Of a stretch of DNA of 64,000 bases, positions 53,560 through 62,078 are shown in pieces. Where the stretch lies: contig NC_021658.1 of assembly GCF_000418325.1 (NCBI RefSeq), positions 13,434,501 to 13,498,500 of the forward strand, read 5' to 3'. A program made the translations under genes and the position numbers. Position 1 is the first letter of the stretch, and each line of letters starts with the position of its first letter. Under the pieces are notes generated by a model. The model saw only the letters and a program-made list of their open reading frames with translations, was not told the DNA's origin and made no database searches. The DNA comes from Sorangium cellulosum So0157-2. Lineage in GTDB: Bacteria; Myxococcota_A; Polyangia; Polyangiales; Polyangiaceae.

Positions 53560-54333
53560 ATGTTCATGTTGGCGAAGCGTCTCCTCATCCCTGCTGCTGT
53601 GCTCCTCCCCCTGGCCTGCTCGAGCGGAGCGAGCGACGGTGCCGGGGTGGGCGGGGACCTCGGCGACGACGCGCTCATCGTCCCGGAAGACCTCACCGTC
53701 ATGGCGCTCCCCGGCGGAAACGGCGTGCTCAACGTGATCGCGCTGACGCTTCGCAAGGGACCCACCAACACCGAGCTCTACGCCGCCTTGAGGAACGACG
53801 GGGATACCCCGGCCTGCAGCGCCGCCGTCTCCGTCGAGCTCTACGACAGGACCCAGCGGTCCCTGGCGGTCGGGATCAACGGGTTGCTCACCCAGCATTT
53901 CTACCGGCTCACGGATGGCTCGGGCGCCATCGCCGCGTGCGTCGGTCCAGGCGACGTGACCATGGCCGCGGTGACGGACCTGCCCGCGGACATCGCGATC
54001 GAAGACGTAGGATACGTCGTCTACCGGTGCCCCTACTTTGCCCTCGACGTCGTTCCGATCGACGGCCTCACCATCAGCCAAGTGGAGGCCGTGACTCGCG
54101 GCGCCGGGACGGCGTACACGGGCACGTTCTTCAACGGGCTCGACGTGGCGGTGAGCGAGCCGTCCGCCACGGTCTTCTCCGTGAATCGCGTCGGGCGTCC
54201 GCTCGGCGTGGCGATCGGCAGCGGCACAGTCCAGATTCCGCCGGGTGGCAGCTGGAATTTCGAGACGAACACCGTGGACACGCCCGGACCCGAGCACGCC
54301 GCATACCCGGCAGCCGCGCTTGTAAAGGAGTAG
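53560..54333 (+). CDS. lipoprotein of unknown function (257 aa)
   Basis: A lipobox (LLPLACSS) follows a short hydrophobic signal (LAKRLLIPAAVLLPLAC). The mature protein is beta-rich with alternating hydrophobic residues and a repeated strand pattern, suggesting an immunoglobulin-like or beta-sandwich fold. Four Cys residues may form disulfides. There is no catalytic motif. It has its own promoter region after the terminator. No family recognised. Confidence 0.65.
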   Translation: MFMLAKRLLIPAAVLLPLACSSGASDGAGVGGDLGDDALIVPEDLTVMALPGGNGVLNVIALTLRKGPTNTELYAALRNDGDTPACSAAVSVELYDRTQRSLAVGINGLLTQHFYRLTDGSGAIAACVGPGDVTMAAVTDLPADIAIEDVGYVVYRCPYFALDVVPIDGLTISQVEAVTRGAGTAYTGTFFNGLDVAVSEPSATVFSVNRVGRPLGVAIGSGTVQIPPGGSWNFETNTVDTPGPEHAAYPAAALVKE

Positions 54334-54406
54334 GTCATCCAAGCCGCACGGCGAACCTGCGCCCGTGGGGCGCCGCAACCCGTCGGCGGCTACGCGCCAG
54401 GCCCTG

Positions 54407-54982
54407 CTACTCCAGCGCGCCGTCGGCGATCCACTGCGAGAGCGCTTCGATGTAGTTGGGCGGTACGCAATTGGCGTCCCCATCGTTGACGCACCCGAGG
54501 GGCATCCGCTGAGTCTCGCCGCACGGCCCCTCGAGGATCTTGATGAGAGCGCTCTCTTCCGGCTTGCCGGGATTGACGACCGGGATATTACCGCAGTTCT
54601 TGGACACGTGCGTGGTCAGCCTCGTGCGCAGTTCTGCGTCGACCTTCAAGTTCAGGGGGTTCATCTCGTCGTTGTGGCAACCCGCCCCGAAGCAAGAAGC
54701 GTTTTGAATCACGAACTTCATCGTCTCGAACGTCGGTGCGACCCCTGGGTCGCCACCGCCGGTGCCTCCAGTGCTCGCGCTGCTGGTAACGCTCCCCGAG
54801 CCCTGCCCGCTCGAGTCCGAGCCGCCGGTCCCGGACCCGCTCGAGGCTGCCGTCGTGCTTCCGGCTGCCGAGCTGCTGGTGCTTGTGTCGTCAGGATCCT
54901 CCGGCGCATCGGAGCAGCCTGAAAGAGGTGACAGGATGGCGACGATCGCTGCCGCGGCGAAGCTTGAGAATTGAATTTTCAT
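54407..54982 (-). CDS. lipoprotein with cytochrome c-like CxxxxCH motif
   Basis: The signal peptide ends at LSPLSGC, followed by a Ser/Thr/Gly-rich linker (residues 25-75). The C-terminal domain has FETMKFVIQNASCFGAGCH, a haem-binding-like CxxxCH, and a later MPLG with Met as possible axial ligand, plus IALSQWIADGALE. This matches the small cytochrome-like domain (planctomycete-type cytochrome C) found with DUF1592 proteins. The spacing CFGAGCH has one residue more than the standard CxxCH, so haem attachment is uncertain. Confidence 0.7.
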   Translation of the reverse strand: MKIQFSSFAAAAIVAILSPLSGCSDAPEDPDDTSTSSSAAGSTTAASSGSGTGGSDSSGQGSGSVTSSASTGGTGGGDPGVAPTFETMKFVIQNASCFGAGCHNDEMNPLNLKVDAELRTRLTTHVSKNCGNIPVVNPGKPEESALIKILEGPCGETQRMPLGCVNDGDANCVPPNYIEALSQWIADGALE

Positions 54983-55314
54983 GGGGTCACGATGAAGGTT
55001 GTGTGAGAGGAAGTATAGCTATCTTCCCCGCTGGATCAAAGAGAAAGCCTTCGATCTCAGGGCCTTGAAGGCGAGGCGCGGTCGGCGGAGGGATTCGGTG
55101 AGCTCGAACTTTTGTGGCCACCTCGCCCATAGGGTTTGATCGCTCGCTCGCGAGAGAGCTGCGCCAGGCGAGGGACGTCATCTGTGGTGGGCAATCAGCG
55201 CAAAGACCGGCGTCGCGCATTCGACGGCTGGAGCGCCGCGTCGGCCCTGCGCTGGTCTGCGGCGGCCGAGAGGCGCTCCTCGAAGTCGGCCGGGAGAAGC
55301 ATCGGAATGTGCCT
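54983..55314. other. short intergenic region
   Basis: Nothing but a possible promoter for the leftward lipoprotein gene (AT-rich from about 55000 to 55035) and an imperfect hairpin GCCTTC...GAAGGC (55046-55071) is seen here. Confidence 0.4.
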
Positions 55315-56868
55315 TTATCCGGGGACGGGGCCGCCTGCCTCGCCTCGAACCACGGCCGAGCCGCGCCCGCTGCCCGCGCCCGGGCGCGCGCTCCCCGGGG
55401 TCGTTCGCGCCGCGCTCACACCCGCCCCCAGGGCCGCGAGGGCCGACGCGGCGAGCATCGTCCCCTGGAACGCCGCGCCGAGCGCGCCGCTCCCCGCCTC
55501 GCTCGGCTGCCCGCCGCCGAGCGCCGCGAACATCGCCCCGGAGACCGCCACGCCGCAGAGCATCCCCACGTTGCGCGCCTCGGCGAGCAGGCCCGCGGCG
55601 GTGCCCTGTTGATCGCGCGGCGCCGCGCCCATGATGCGGCTGTTGTTCGGCGAGGTGAACAATCCGGAGCCGACCCCCACCAGCGCGAGCGCGGCGAGCA
55701 GGCTCGCGCGCTCGGGCCGGGGGCCGAGCATGGCCAGGCTCGCGAGGCCGAGCGCCAGCGCCGCCATGCCCGCGACGGCCGGCGCGCGCGTGCCGATGCG
55801 GTCCGAGAGCCAGCCGCTCGTCGCGGTGAGCACCGCCATCACCGCAGGCTGCACCGTCATCACGAGGCCCGCGTCCGCCGCGCTCATCGCGAGCCGACCC
55901 TGCAGATAGAACGGCAGCAAGAACAGCATCATGTACACCGCCGCGTACTGGAGAAACGCGGCGACGAGCCCGCGGCCGAGCGCCGGCTGCAGGAGCAGCG
56001 CGCTCGAGATCAGCGGCGCAGGGCTCCGCCGCTCCGCCCGTACGAACGCCGCGGCGAGGACCGCGCCGAGGGCGAGGAGGCCGATGACCCTGGGGCTCTG
56101 AAAGCCCCAGCGCTGGCCGCGCGTGACGGCGACGAGGAGCGCGGTGATCGCCGGGCCGAAGAGGAGCGCGCTCGCCCACGGAAAGGGCCGCCCCCGCGCG
56201 GCGGGCGGCGCGCCCCGCGCAGGCGGAGCCGACGCCGGATCCGTGGCTGCCGCCGGCGCGGCCGGGTCGGCGCCGCGGGCGATGCCCGGCGTCGCGCCGG
56301 CCGATCCACCCCAGACGAGCGACCGGGCGAGGAGCCCTCCCAGAACGGCGATGGGCAGGTTGATCCAGAAGGCGGCGTGCCAGCCGGCGCGCTGCGCGAG
56401 CCAGCCGCCGATCGACGGCCCCAGCGACAGGCCGAGGTACGTCGCCGTCGCTTGCAAGCCGAGCGCGCGGCCGCGCTGCGCGGGCGGGAACGCGGCGGTG
56501 GTGAGCGCCGGGCCGTTCGCCATCAGCATGGCCGCGCCGGCGCCCTGGAGGGCGCGCGCCGCGACGAGCGACGCGAGCGTGGGCGCGAGCGCGGAGAGCG
56601 CCGAGCCCACGCCGAAGACGCCGAACCCCGCGGCGTACACGCGCCCCTTGCCGTGACGATCGCCGAGGCGGCCGAACGGCAGGAGCAGCGCGCTCACCGA
56701 GAGCGAGTAGGCGGCGAGCACCCAGCTCGCGGCGCCGATGTCGACCCCGAGATCCCGGCGGACGAGCGGCACCGCGACGTTGATGAGGCTGCTGCCGAGC
56801 GCGGACATCCAGGTGCCGACGGCGACCACGCCGAGCACGGCGTAGGGCCTGGTCGCGGGGGAGCTCAA
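55315..56868 (-). CDS. MFS drug/metabolite exporter (DHA2-like, about 14 TM)
   Basis: The protein has repeated hydrophobic helices with the MFS signatures GRLGDRHGKGRVY (loop 2-3) and RALQGAGAAMLM, a long central loop (Pro/Ala-rich) and a second set of helices, as in 14-helix DHA2 transporters. The proposed start is TTG at 56868, overlapping the pqqDE stop (TTGA); the next in-frame Met is 20 residues later. As the last gene of the pqq cluster it may export PQQ or a related compound, by context only. Its 517 residues fit the family. Confidence 0.7.
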   Translation of the reverse strand: MSSPATRPYAVLGVVAVGTWMSALGSSLINVAVPLVRRDLGVDIGAASWVLAAYSLSVSALLLPFGRLGDRHGKGRVYAAGFGVFGVGSALSALAPTLASLVAARALQGAGAAMLMANGPALTTAAFPPAQRGRALGLQATATYLGLSLGPSIGGWLAQRAGWHAAFWINLPIAVLGGLLARSLVWGGSAGATPGIARGADPAAPAAATDPASAPPARGAPPAARGRPFPWASALLFGPAITALLVAVTRGQRWGFQSPRVIGLLALGAVLAAAFVRAERRSPAPLISSALLLQPALGRGLVAAFLQYAAVYMMLFLLPFYLQGRLAMSAADAGLVMTVQPAVMAVLTATSGWLSDRIGTRAPAVAGMAALALGLASLAMLGPRPERASLLAALALVGVGSGLFTSPNNSRIMGAAPRDQQGTAAGLLAEARNVGMLCGVAVSGAMFAALGGGQPSEAGSGALGAAFQGTMLAASALAALGAGVSAARTTPGSARPGAGSGRGSAVVRGEAGGPVPG

Positions 56869-58325
56869 CGGGGCGCGCCGCGGTGGAGATAGCGAGGCTG
56901 AGCCGCCCGCGCCGCGGCGGCGCGGAGCCGGGCCTCCTCGACGATCCCGTGCGCCGGCGAAAGAGAGCAGGCCGGGTCGGTCGCGGCGGCGTCGCCGGTG
57001 AGGTGGTAGGCCTGGCAGCGGCAGCCCCCGAAATCGGCCTCGCGGCGGTCGCAGCCCCGGCAGGGCTCCGCCATCCACGCGTCGCCGCGGAAGCGGTTCA
57101 TGCTCGGCGCCTCGCGCCAGATCCAGGCGAGCGGCCGATCGCGCACGCTCTCGAAGCGCAGCCCCGGGATCGTGTGCGCCGCGTGGCACGGCAGCACCAG
57201 GCCGTCCGGCGCGATGTGCAGGTAGCGGCGCGCCCAGCCGTCCATGCAGGCCCGCGGCAAGGCGGCGTAGTAGTCCGGCGTGACGAAGACCATCTCCATC
57301 CGGCCGAGCAGCCGCTCGCGCGCCGCCGAGGCGACGGCGAACGCGCGCTCGAGCTGATCCCTCGTGGGCAGGAGCGCGTCGCGGTTCGCGAGCGCCCAGC
57401 CGAGGTACTGCGTGTTGGCGAGCTCGAGCCGGTCGGCCCCGAGCCGCTCGGCGAGCGCGACGATCGCCGGGACATGGTCGATGTTCTCCCGGTGCAGCAC
57501 CACGTTCACCGTGAGCGGCAGGCCCTCGGCCTTGACCCACGCGGCCACCGCGAGCTTGTGGTCGAACGCCGCGTAGCCGGCGATCCGGTCGGCGCGCTCG
57601 GGGTCGGCGTCCTGGACGCTGAGCTGCACGTTGTCGAGCCCCGCCGCCCGCAGCGCCGCGAGGCGCTCGCGCGCGAGCGGGACCCCGGAGGTGATGAGGT
57701 TCGTGTACAGCCCGGCGCCGCGCGCCGCGCGGACGAGCGCCTCGAGGTCGCGCCGGGCGAGCGGCTCGCCGCCCGTGAGGTGGAGCTGCATCACCCCGAG
57801 CGCGGCGGCCTCGGCGAAGACGCGGCACCAGGTCTCCGTCGAGAGCTCCCCGGCGGCGCCCTCGAGCTCCATCGGGTTCGAGCAGTACGGGCAGCGCAGC
57901 GGACAGCGGTAGGTGAGCTCCGCGATCAGCGTGTAGGGGCGGTGCGACGCGGCGTCCGCCGCGGCGCCGCCCTCGAGGGCGGGCGCGGGGCCTTGCGTGG
58001 CCGGCGCGCCGCGCGCGGCGGCGTCCCCGCCGGCCACGGCCGCGCGTCGGTCCTCGAGCAGGCCGCGCGCGGCGAGCTCCTCCAGGAAGGCGATCACGTC
58101 GCGCTCCACCGCGTCCGGCGGCGTGGAGGCGAAGGAAGCCGCGATCTCGGCGGCGATCTCGGCCACCGTGCGCGCGCCGTCGAGGCGCGCGGCGACCGCC
58201 GCGGCCACCGGGTTCAGCGCGAGGCCGCGCTCCGGATAGAGCAGGATCTCGCGGCCCGAGGCGCGATCGCGCACGAGCCGCGCCTTGCTCGCGAGGAGGG
58301 GCCGATCGCCGGGCGCGAGGGGCAT
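56865..58325 (-). CDS. pqqE: PqqD-PqqE fusion: PQQ biosynthesis radical SAM enzyme with carrier domain
   Basis: Residues 1-95 are a PqqD peptide-chaperone domain (LLYPERGLALNPVAAAVAAR and following). A linker leads to the PqqE radical SAM domain with the cluster motif YRCPLRCPYCSNPMEL (C141, C145, C148) and the family segment LHLTGGEPLARRDLE. The C-terminus is a SPASM domain with CMDGW and CRGCDRREADFGGCRCQAYH, binding auxiliary clusters. PqqE links Glu and Tyr of PqqA, which PqqD presents to it. In most bacteria PqqD is a separate protein, so the fusion fixes their 1:1 ratio. It overlaps the MFS gene by 4 bp. Confidence 0.9.
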   Translation of the reverse strand: MPLAPGDRPLLASKARLVRDRASGREILLYPERGLALNPVAAAVAARLDGARTVAEIAAEIAASFASTPPDAVERDVIAFLEELAARGLLEDRRAAVAGGDAAARGAPATQGPAPALEGGAAADAASHRPYTLIAELTYRCPLRCPYCSNPMELEGAAGELSTETWCRVFAEAAALGVMQLHLTGGEPLARRDLEALVRAARGAGLYTNLITSGVPLARERLAALRAAGLDNVQLSVQDADPERADRIAGYAAFDHKLAVAAWVKAEGLPLTVNVVLHRENIDHVPAIVALAERLGADRLELANTQYLGWALANRDALLPTRDQLERAFAVASAARERLLGRMEMVFVTPDYYAALPRACMDGWARRYLHIAPDGLVLPCHAAHTIPGLRFESVRDRPLAWIWREAPSMNRFRGDAWMAEPCRGCDRREADFGGCRCQAYHLTGDAAATDPACSLSPAHGIVEEARLRAAAARAAQPRYLHRGAPR

Positions 58326-58332
58326 CTCCGCG

Positions 58333-59034
58333 TCACGCCTCGGGCCCGTAGGCCGCCGCGATGGCGTCGAGCATCGACCAGAGGATGTCGCACTTCGTGA
58401 TGAGCGCGGCGATGCACGCCTCCTGGGCGGCGCGCGTCGTCGCGCGCGCCGTCACGTGATCGATCGCCTCGGTGGAGTCGGCCCTGGCGCGCGTCACCCG
58501 CCCGCGGAAGTAATCGAGCGTGGCCTGGTCGACCCAGGGATAGTGCTGCTCCCAGGCGACGATGCGCCGGGACATGAGATCCGGCGCGAAGAACTCGGTG
58601 AGCGACGAGGCCACCGCCTCGAGCAGGCTGCGCTCGCGCACCAGCGTCACGTACGCGTCGCAGGCGAAGCGCACCGCGGGCAGCACCCTGGTCAGGCCCG
58701 CGACCTCGTCGCGGTCGAGCCCCACGCCGCCCGCGAGCCGCAGCCACAGCGCGAGGCCGCCCTCGCCCTCGCGCGCGCCGTCGTGATCGACGATGCGGTG
58801 GATCCAGAGCCGCCGGAACGCCGGATCCTCGCTCTTCGAGAGGATGAGCGCGTCCTTGATGGGGATGCGCGTCTGGTAATAGTAACGGTTGAGCACCCAG
58901 CCCTGGATCTCGCGGCGCGAGAGCTCGCCGCGGTGCATTCGCTGGTGGAACCCGTGGTTGTCGTGATAGCGCCGGGCGCCCTCGTCGCGCAGCCGCGCGA
59001 CGAACGCCTCCCGGGAGAGCGGCTCGTCGGTCAT
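58333..59034 (-). CDS. pqqC: pyrroloquinoline-quinone synthase PqqC
   Basis: A 233-residue member of the PqqC/TenA haem-oxygenase fold. HRGELSRREIQGWVLNRYYY, RIPIKDALILSKSED and WIHRIVDHDGAREGEGGLAL are the characteristic segments, and the C-terminal region has LTEFFAPDLMSRRIVAWEQH. It catalyses the final oxidation and ring closure to PQQ. The ATG at 59034 overlaps the pqqB stop (ATGA). A longer frame exists but is a shadow of pqqB. Confidence 0.92.
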   Translation of the reverse strand: MTDEPLSREAFVARLRDEGARRYHDNHGFHQRMHRGELSRREIQGWVLNRYYYQTRIPIKDALILSKSEDPAFRRLWIHRIVDHDGAREGEGGLALWLRLAGGVGLDRDEVAGLTRVLPAVRFACDAYVTLVRERSLLEAVASSLTEFFAPDLMSRRIVAWEQHYPWVDQATLDYFRGRVTRARADSTEAIDHVTARATTRAAQEACIAALITKCDILWSMLDAIAAAYGPEA

Positions 59035-59948
59035 AGGTCGATCACAAGGCCGTCCGCGGCCACCTCCCAGCCCGCCTCCTCCACGGCGCGCCGCTCGGGC
59101 GAGCCCTCGACGAGGATCGGGTTGGTGTTGTTGATGTGCGTGTAGATCTTCCGCCGCGCGGCGACGCCCGCGAGCAGCCTCAGGCTCCCGCCGTCGCCGC
59201 CGATGGGCAGGTGCGCCATGTCCTCCGCGCGGGCCTTGCCGAGCCCGAGGCGGACGAGCTCGTCGCTCGACCAGAAGGTGCCGTCGAAGAAGCAGACGTC
59301 CGCGCCGTCGAGGCGCGGCACGTAGTCGCCGGCGGCCCCGACGGCCGTCGCGATGGCGGCGAGGCGGCCGCTCGCCGCGTCGCGGACCCAGAGGCCGATG
59401 TTGTCCTCCGGAGACGGCGGGGCGAGGCCCTCGAGGTGCTTCGGCACCTTGCCCGGCAGCGCGACCGGGACCACCGTCACCCCGGTCTTCGCGCCGTCCG
59501 GCCCGGTGAGCTCCGCGGGTTTCTCGAGCTCGAGGCGGCGCCACGTGGTCTGCCCGGGGAAGCGCTGGAGCGTGCGGAAGATGGTGTTGCCCTCGGTGAG
59601 GCCGCGGTAGACGGCCTCGGTGGCGTAAATCACGAGCGGCGTGTTCTCGCGCAGGGAGAAGAGCCCCAGCGTATGGTCGAGATCGCCGTTCGTGAGGATG
59701 ACCCCCGCGATGGGCGAGGCCCTGCCGGCCCGCGGCTGCAGCGGTGAAAAGGCCTCGATCTGCCGGTGGACGTCGGGGGAGGCATTGACGAGGAACCAGC
59801 TGCCCTCGCTCACCCCGAGCGCGAGCGCGTCCTGGGTGCGAGGGCGGATGCGCGCCGAGCCGCGGCGCGCCTCGACGCAGTTCGGGCAGGCGCAGTTCCA
59901 TTGCGGGAGGCCGCCGCCGGCGGACGAACCCAGGACGCAGAGGCGCAT
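59031..59948 (-). CDS. pqqB: PqqB, metallo-beta-lactamase-fold PQQ biosynthesis protein
   Basis: At 305 residues this is the normal length. The start at 59948 gives the canonical opening MRLCVLGSSAGGGLPQWNC, with CPNC following. HTLGLFSLRENTPLVIYATE, NIGLWVRDA, and THINNTNPILVEGSPERRAV near the end are PqqB hallmarks. PqqB is thought to hydroxylate the Tyr of the crosslinked PqqA product. It sits 23 bases after pqqA. Confidence 0.92.
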   Translation of the reverse strand: MRLCVLGSSAGGGLPQWNCACPNCVEARRGSARIRPRTQDALALGVSEGSWFLVNASPDVHRQIEAFSPLQPRAGRASPIAGVILTNGDLDHTLGLFSLRENTPLVIYATEAVYRGLTEGNTIFRTLQRFPGQTTWRRLELEKPAELTGPDGAKTGVTVVPVALPGKVPKHLEGLAPPSPEDNIGLWVRDAASGRLAAIATAVGAAGDYVPRLDGADVCFFDGTFWSSDELVRLGLGKARAEDMAHLPIGGDGGSLRLLAGVAARRKIYTHINNTNPILVEGSPERRAVEEAGWEVAADGLVIDL

Positions 59949-59970
59949 TCCGGTGCTCGCTCGGAGGCTC

Positions 59971-60114
59971 TTAGTCCGCCTCGACCGCGGCGCCCTCTCG
60001 CTCCGCCGGCGCCGGGCGCGCGAAATTGATCGGAACAGGGTCGAAGTCGCTCTGGTACGAGCCGATCTCCGCGTCCATCTTGATCTCGACGAACTCAGGC
60101 TTTTCGTAGCGCAT
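59971..60114 (-). CDS. pqqA: PqqA precursor peptide (47 aa)
   Basis: The 47-residue peptide contains EIGSY with Glu16 and Tyr20, the E-x3-Y pair that becomes PQQ, within KPEFVEIKMDAEIGSYQSD. An ideal ribosome-binding site (AGGAGG at 60121-60126) precedes the ATG at 60114. The peptide is longer than the classical 23-29 residues because of a Pro/Ala/Glu-rich tail. PqqE links Glu and Tyr, then proteolysis releases them. The gene is first in the operon and is very short, so it is easily missed. Confidence 0.93.
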   Translation of the reverse strand: MRYEKPEFVEIKMDAEIGSYQSDFDPVPINFARPAPAEREGAAVEAD

Positions 60115-60524
60115 CGGGGACCTCCTGTTTCCTTTCGGTGAACGGCGTTGTTTGCCGGCGCAAACGCAGGCTTCTTGCTCGCCGCTCCACGAGCGGCCGG
60201 ATGAGATTTCGCGCCGGACAGCCCCAAGTCAAGGCCTGAAGCGCAGAGCAAATATCGTTTGGTGCGCAGGCGCCTCCGGGGTGCGACTTCTTTCCCCCTC
60301 GACCGAAGAATGCCCGCCGAGCTTGAACGTGATCGCCGGCGCGCCGCGCGCGGAGGCCGATCGATTGGCTTGGATATGGAAGAGTCCGTGGCTTCTGCAC
60401 GAGGCCAGGACAATCCCTTACTCGATTCCGTGAACGGCCCGATTGTGCTCAGTTCGGGATCGAGGCCTATCCGCAGCGCCCACGCTCGCCTCGGGCGCCG
60501 CGAGCTCGACAGGTATGGATCGCC
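60115..60524. other. region upstream of pqqA
   Basis: Apart from the pqqA ribosome-binding site, the 410 bases hold no gene. The part at 60130-60175 has an imperfect GTTTGC...GCAAAC inverted repeat that could be an operator. The pqq promoter must lie here. The leftward GTPase gene ends at 60525. Confidence 0.4.
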
Positions 60525-61769
60525 TCAGGGCAGCAGGAGCGGCGCCGGTTCTGCCTCGCTCTCGCCCTCCGGAGCGCCCTCTCCCTGCCACGCGGGGAAC
60601 GGATCCTCGAGCCGGCTCCAGCCGGAGGGCCCCGCGGCCATCTCCTCCGCCGTCAGCAAGCAGGCGTCGAGGCCGCGCGTGAGCTCCGCTCGATCCATGT
60701 CGACGCCGATAAAGACGATCTCCTGCCGCCGGTCGCCCCAGACCGGGTGCCACGCGGCGCTCATCTCGTCGTCGTCCGGCCGCTGCTCCTCTGGCAACGA
60801 CGCAGCCCAGCGGCCCGCCGCCTCGAACGAGGCGGCGCCCCCCGCCTGCGACCAGGCCCCCGTGGCGTCCATGCGGGTCGCGAGCCAGAAGAACCCCTTC
60901 GAGCGGAGCACTCCATCCCAGGCGGTCTCGCCGTGGATGAAGGCCCAGAGCCGCTCCGGGTGCATCGGGCGCGCTGCGCGGTAGACGAAGCTCTCGATCC
61001 CGTACTCCTCGGTCTCGGGCACGTGCTCTCCGCGCAGCTCCCGCATCCAGCCGGGCGAGCGCGCCGCCTCCTCGAAATCGAAGCGCCCCGTGCCGAGGAT
61101 CTCGCGAGGATCGACCCGACCGCGGCAAGCCTTGAGGATGCGGGCGCCGGGGTTCAGGTGCAGGAGCATCGCCGTGAGCCGCTCGACCTCGTCATCGCTC
61201 ACGAGATCCGTCTTGTTGAGCACGAGCACGTTCGCGAACTCGACCTGCTCGACGAGCAGATCCGCGACCGTGCGCTCGTCGTCGCCGTCGAGCGCGGCCT
61301 CGCGCGCGCGCAGGTCGTCGGCGCTCGTCCAGTCCGCGAGGAACCGCTGCGCGTCGACGACGGTGACGAGCGTGTCGAGCCGGGCGACCTCGGAGAGGCT
61401 CTCGCCCGTCGCAGGATCGGCGAAGGTGAACGTCTCGGCGACCGGCAGCGGCTCGGAGATGCCCGTCGACTCGATCAGCAGGTAGTCGAAGCGCCCCTCC
61501 GCCGCCAGGCGGGCCACCTCGACCAGGAGATCCTCCCGGAGCGTGCAGCAGATGCAGCCGTTCGACATCTCGACGAGCTTCTCCTCGACGCGGGAGAGCG
61601 CCGCGCCCCCGCCCCGCACGAGCGCGGCGTCGACGTTGACCTCGCTCATGTCGTTGACGATCACGGCGACGCGCAGCGCGTCGCGGTTCGCGAGGACGTG
61701 GTTGAGCAGCGTGGTCTTGCCGGCGCCAAGGAAGCCGGACAGCACGGTAACAGGGAGCTTTCGCGTCAC
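60525..61769 (-). CDS. COG0523 metallochaperone GTPase (CobW/ZigA-like)
   Basis: The G3E GTPase shows Walker A SGFLGAGKTTLLNHVL, the metal-binding CICC (C72, C74, C75, in GCICCTLREDL), DYLLIESTGISEP (switch II) and VLNKTDLV (NKxD). The C-terminal CobW_C domain is present (YGIESFVYRAARPMHPERLW, then FIHGETAWDGVLRSKGFFW). The closest described subgroup is ZigA/YciC, zinc chaperones controlled by Zur. Its 414 residues are typical of that subgroup. An AT-rich palindrome lies about 50 bases upstream of the start. Confidence 0.9.
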   Translation of the reverse strand: MTRKLPVTVLSGFLGAGKTTLLNHVLANRDALRVAVIVNDMSEVNVDAALVRGGGAALSRVEEKLVEMSNGCICCTLREDLLVEVARLAAEGRFDYLLIESTGISEPLPVAETFTFADPATGESLSEVARLDTLVTVVDAQRFLADWTSADDLRAREAALDGDDERTVADLLVEQVEFANVLVLNKTDLVSDDEVERLTAMLLHLNPGARILKACRGRVDPREILGTGRFDFEEAARSPGWMRELRGEHVPETEEYGIESFVYRAARPMHPERLWAFIHGETAWDGVLRSKGFFWLATRMDATGAWSQAGGAASFEAAGRWAASLPEEQRPDDDEMSAAWHPVWGDRRQEIVFIGVDMDRAELTRGLDACLLTAEEMAAGPSGWSRLEDPFPAWQGEGAPEGESEAEPAPLLLP

Positions 61770-62078
61770 GTGGAGGTCCTCTCTCGGTCTAGCGCCGTCT
61801 CAAATAATGTAACAAAATTGCATTTGCAACAAAATGACCTCTGGCGCGCGCGCCGGGCGCCGCGCGCGGCCGAGGCCGCCGCGGAGCGGCCGCACGAGAC
61901 CGCCCCGATCGCCGCGCGCCGCTCGGGTCGCCGGGCACGGCTCCCGGCTCGCCGCGCGCCGCTCAGGCCGCCCGGCGCGGCGCGCCGGCCTCGCTTCCTC
62001 GCGGGGTGGAGCGTGCCGCGGCAGGTGATATCCACCGGGGCGGCGAGGCGCGGCTGAGCCCGGAGGATCCGACTTCTC
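61770..62078. other. divergent interval between GTPase and MATE genes
   Basis: Besides the palindrome above, the 309 bases are extremely GC-rich and hold no gene. They would carry divergent promoters for the GTPase and the MATE exporter. Confidence 0.4.
61818..61829. promoter_or_regulatory. palindromic site, candidate Zur-type operator
   Basis: TTGCA-TT-TGCAA is a perfect inverted repeat inside a wider AT-rich block (TGTAACAAAATTGCATTTGC onward, 61808-61835) about 50 bases before the GTPase start. Such a low-GC palindrome in this genome, upstream of a ZigA-like gene, suggests a zinc-responsive repressor site. The sequence does not exactly match the classical Zur box, so assignment is by context. 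Confidence 0.45.

Noticed and set aside
55114..58400. Long rightward frames opposite the MFS and pqqDE genes
   Set aside because: Antisense shadows full of Arg, Ala and Gly, with no motif.
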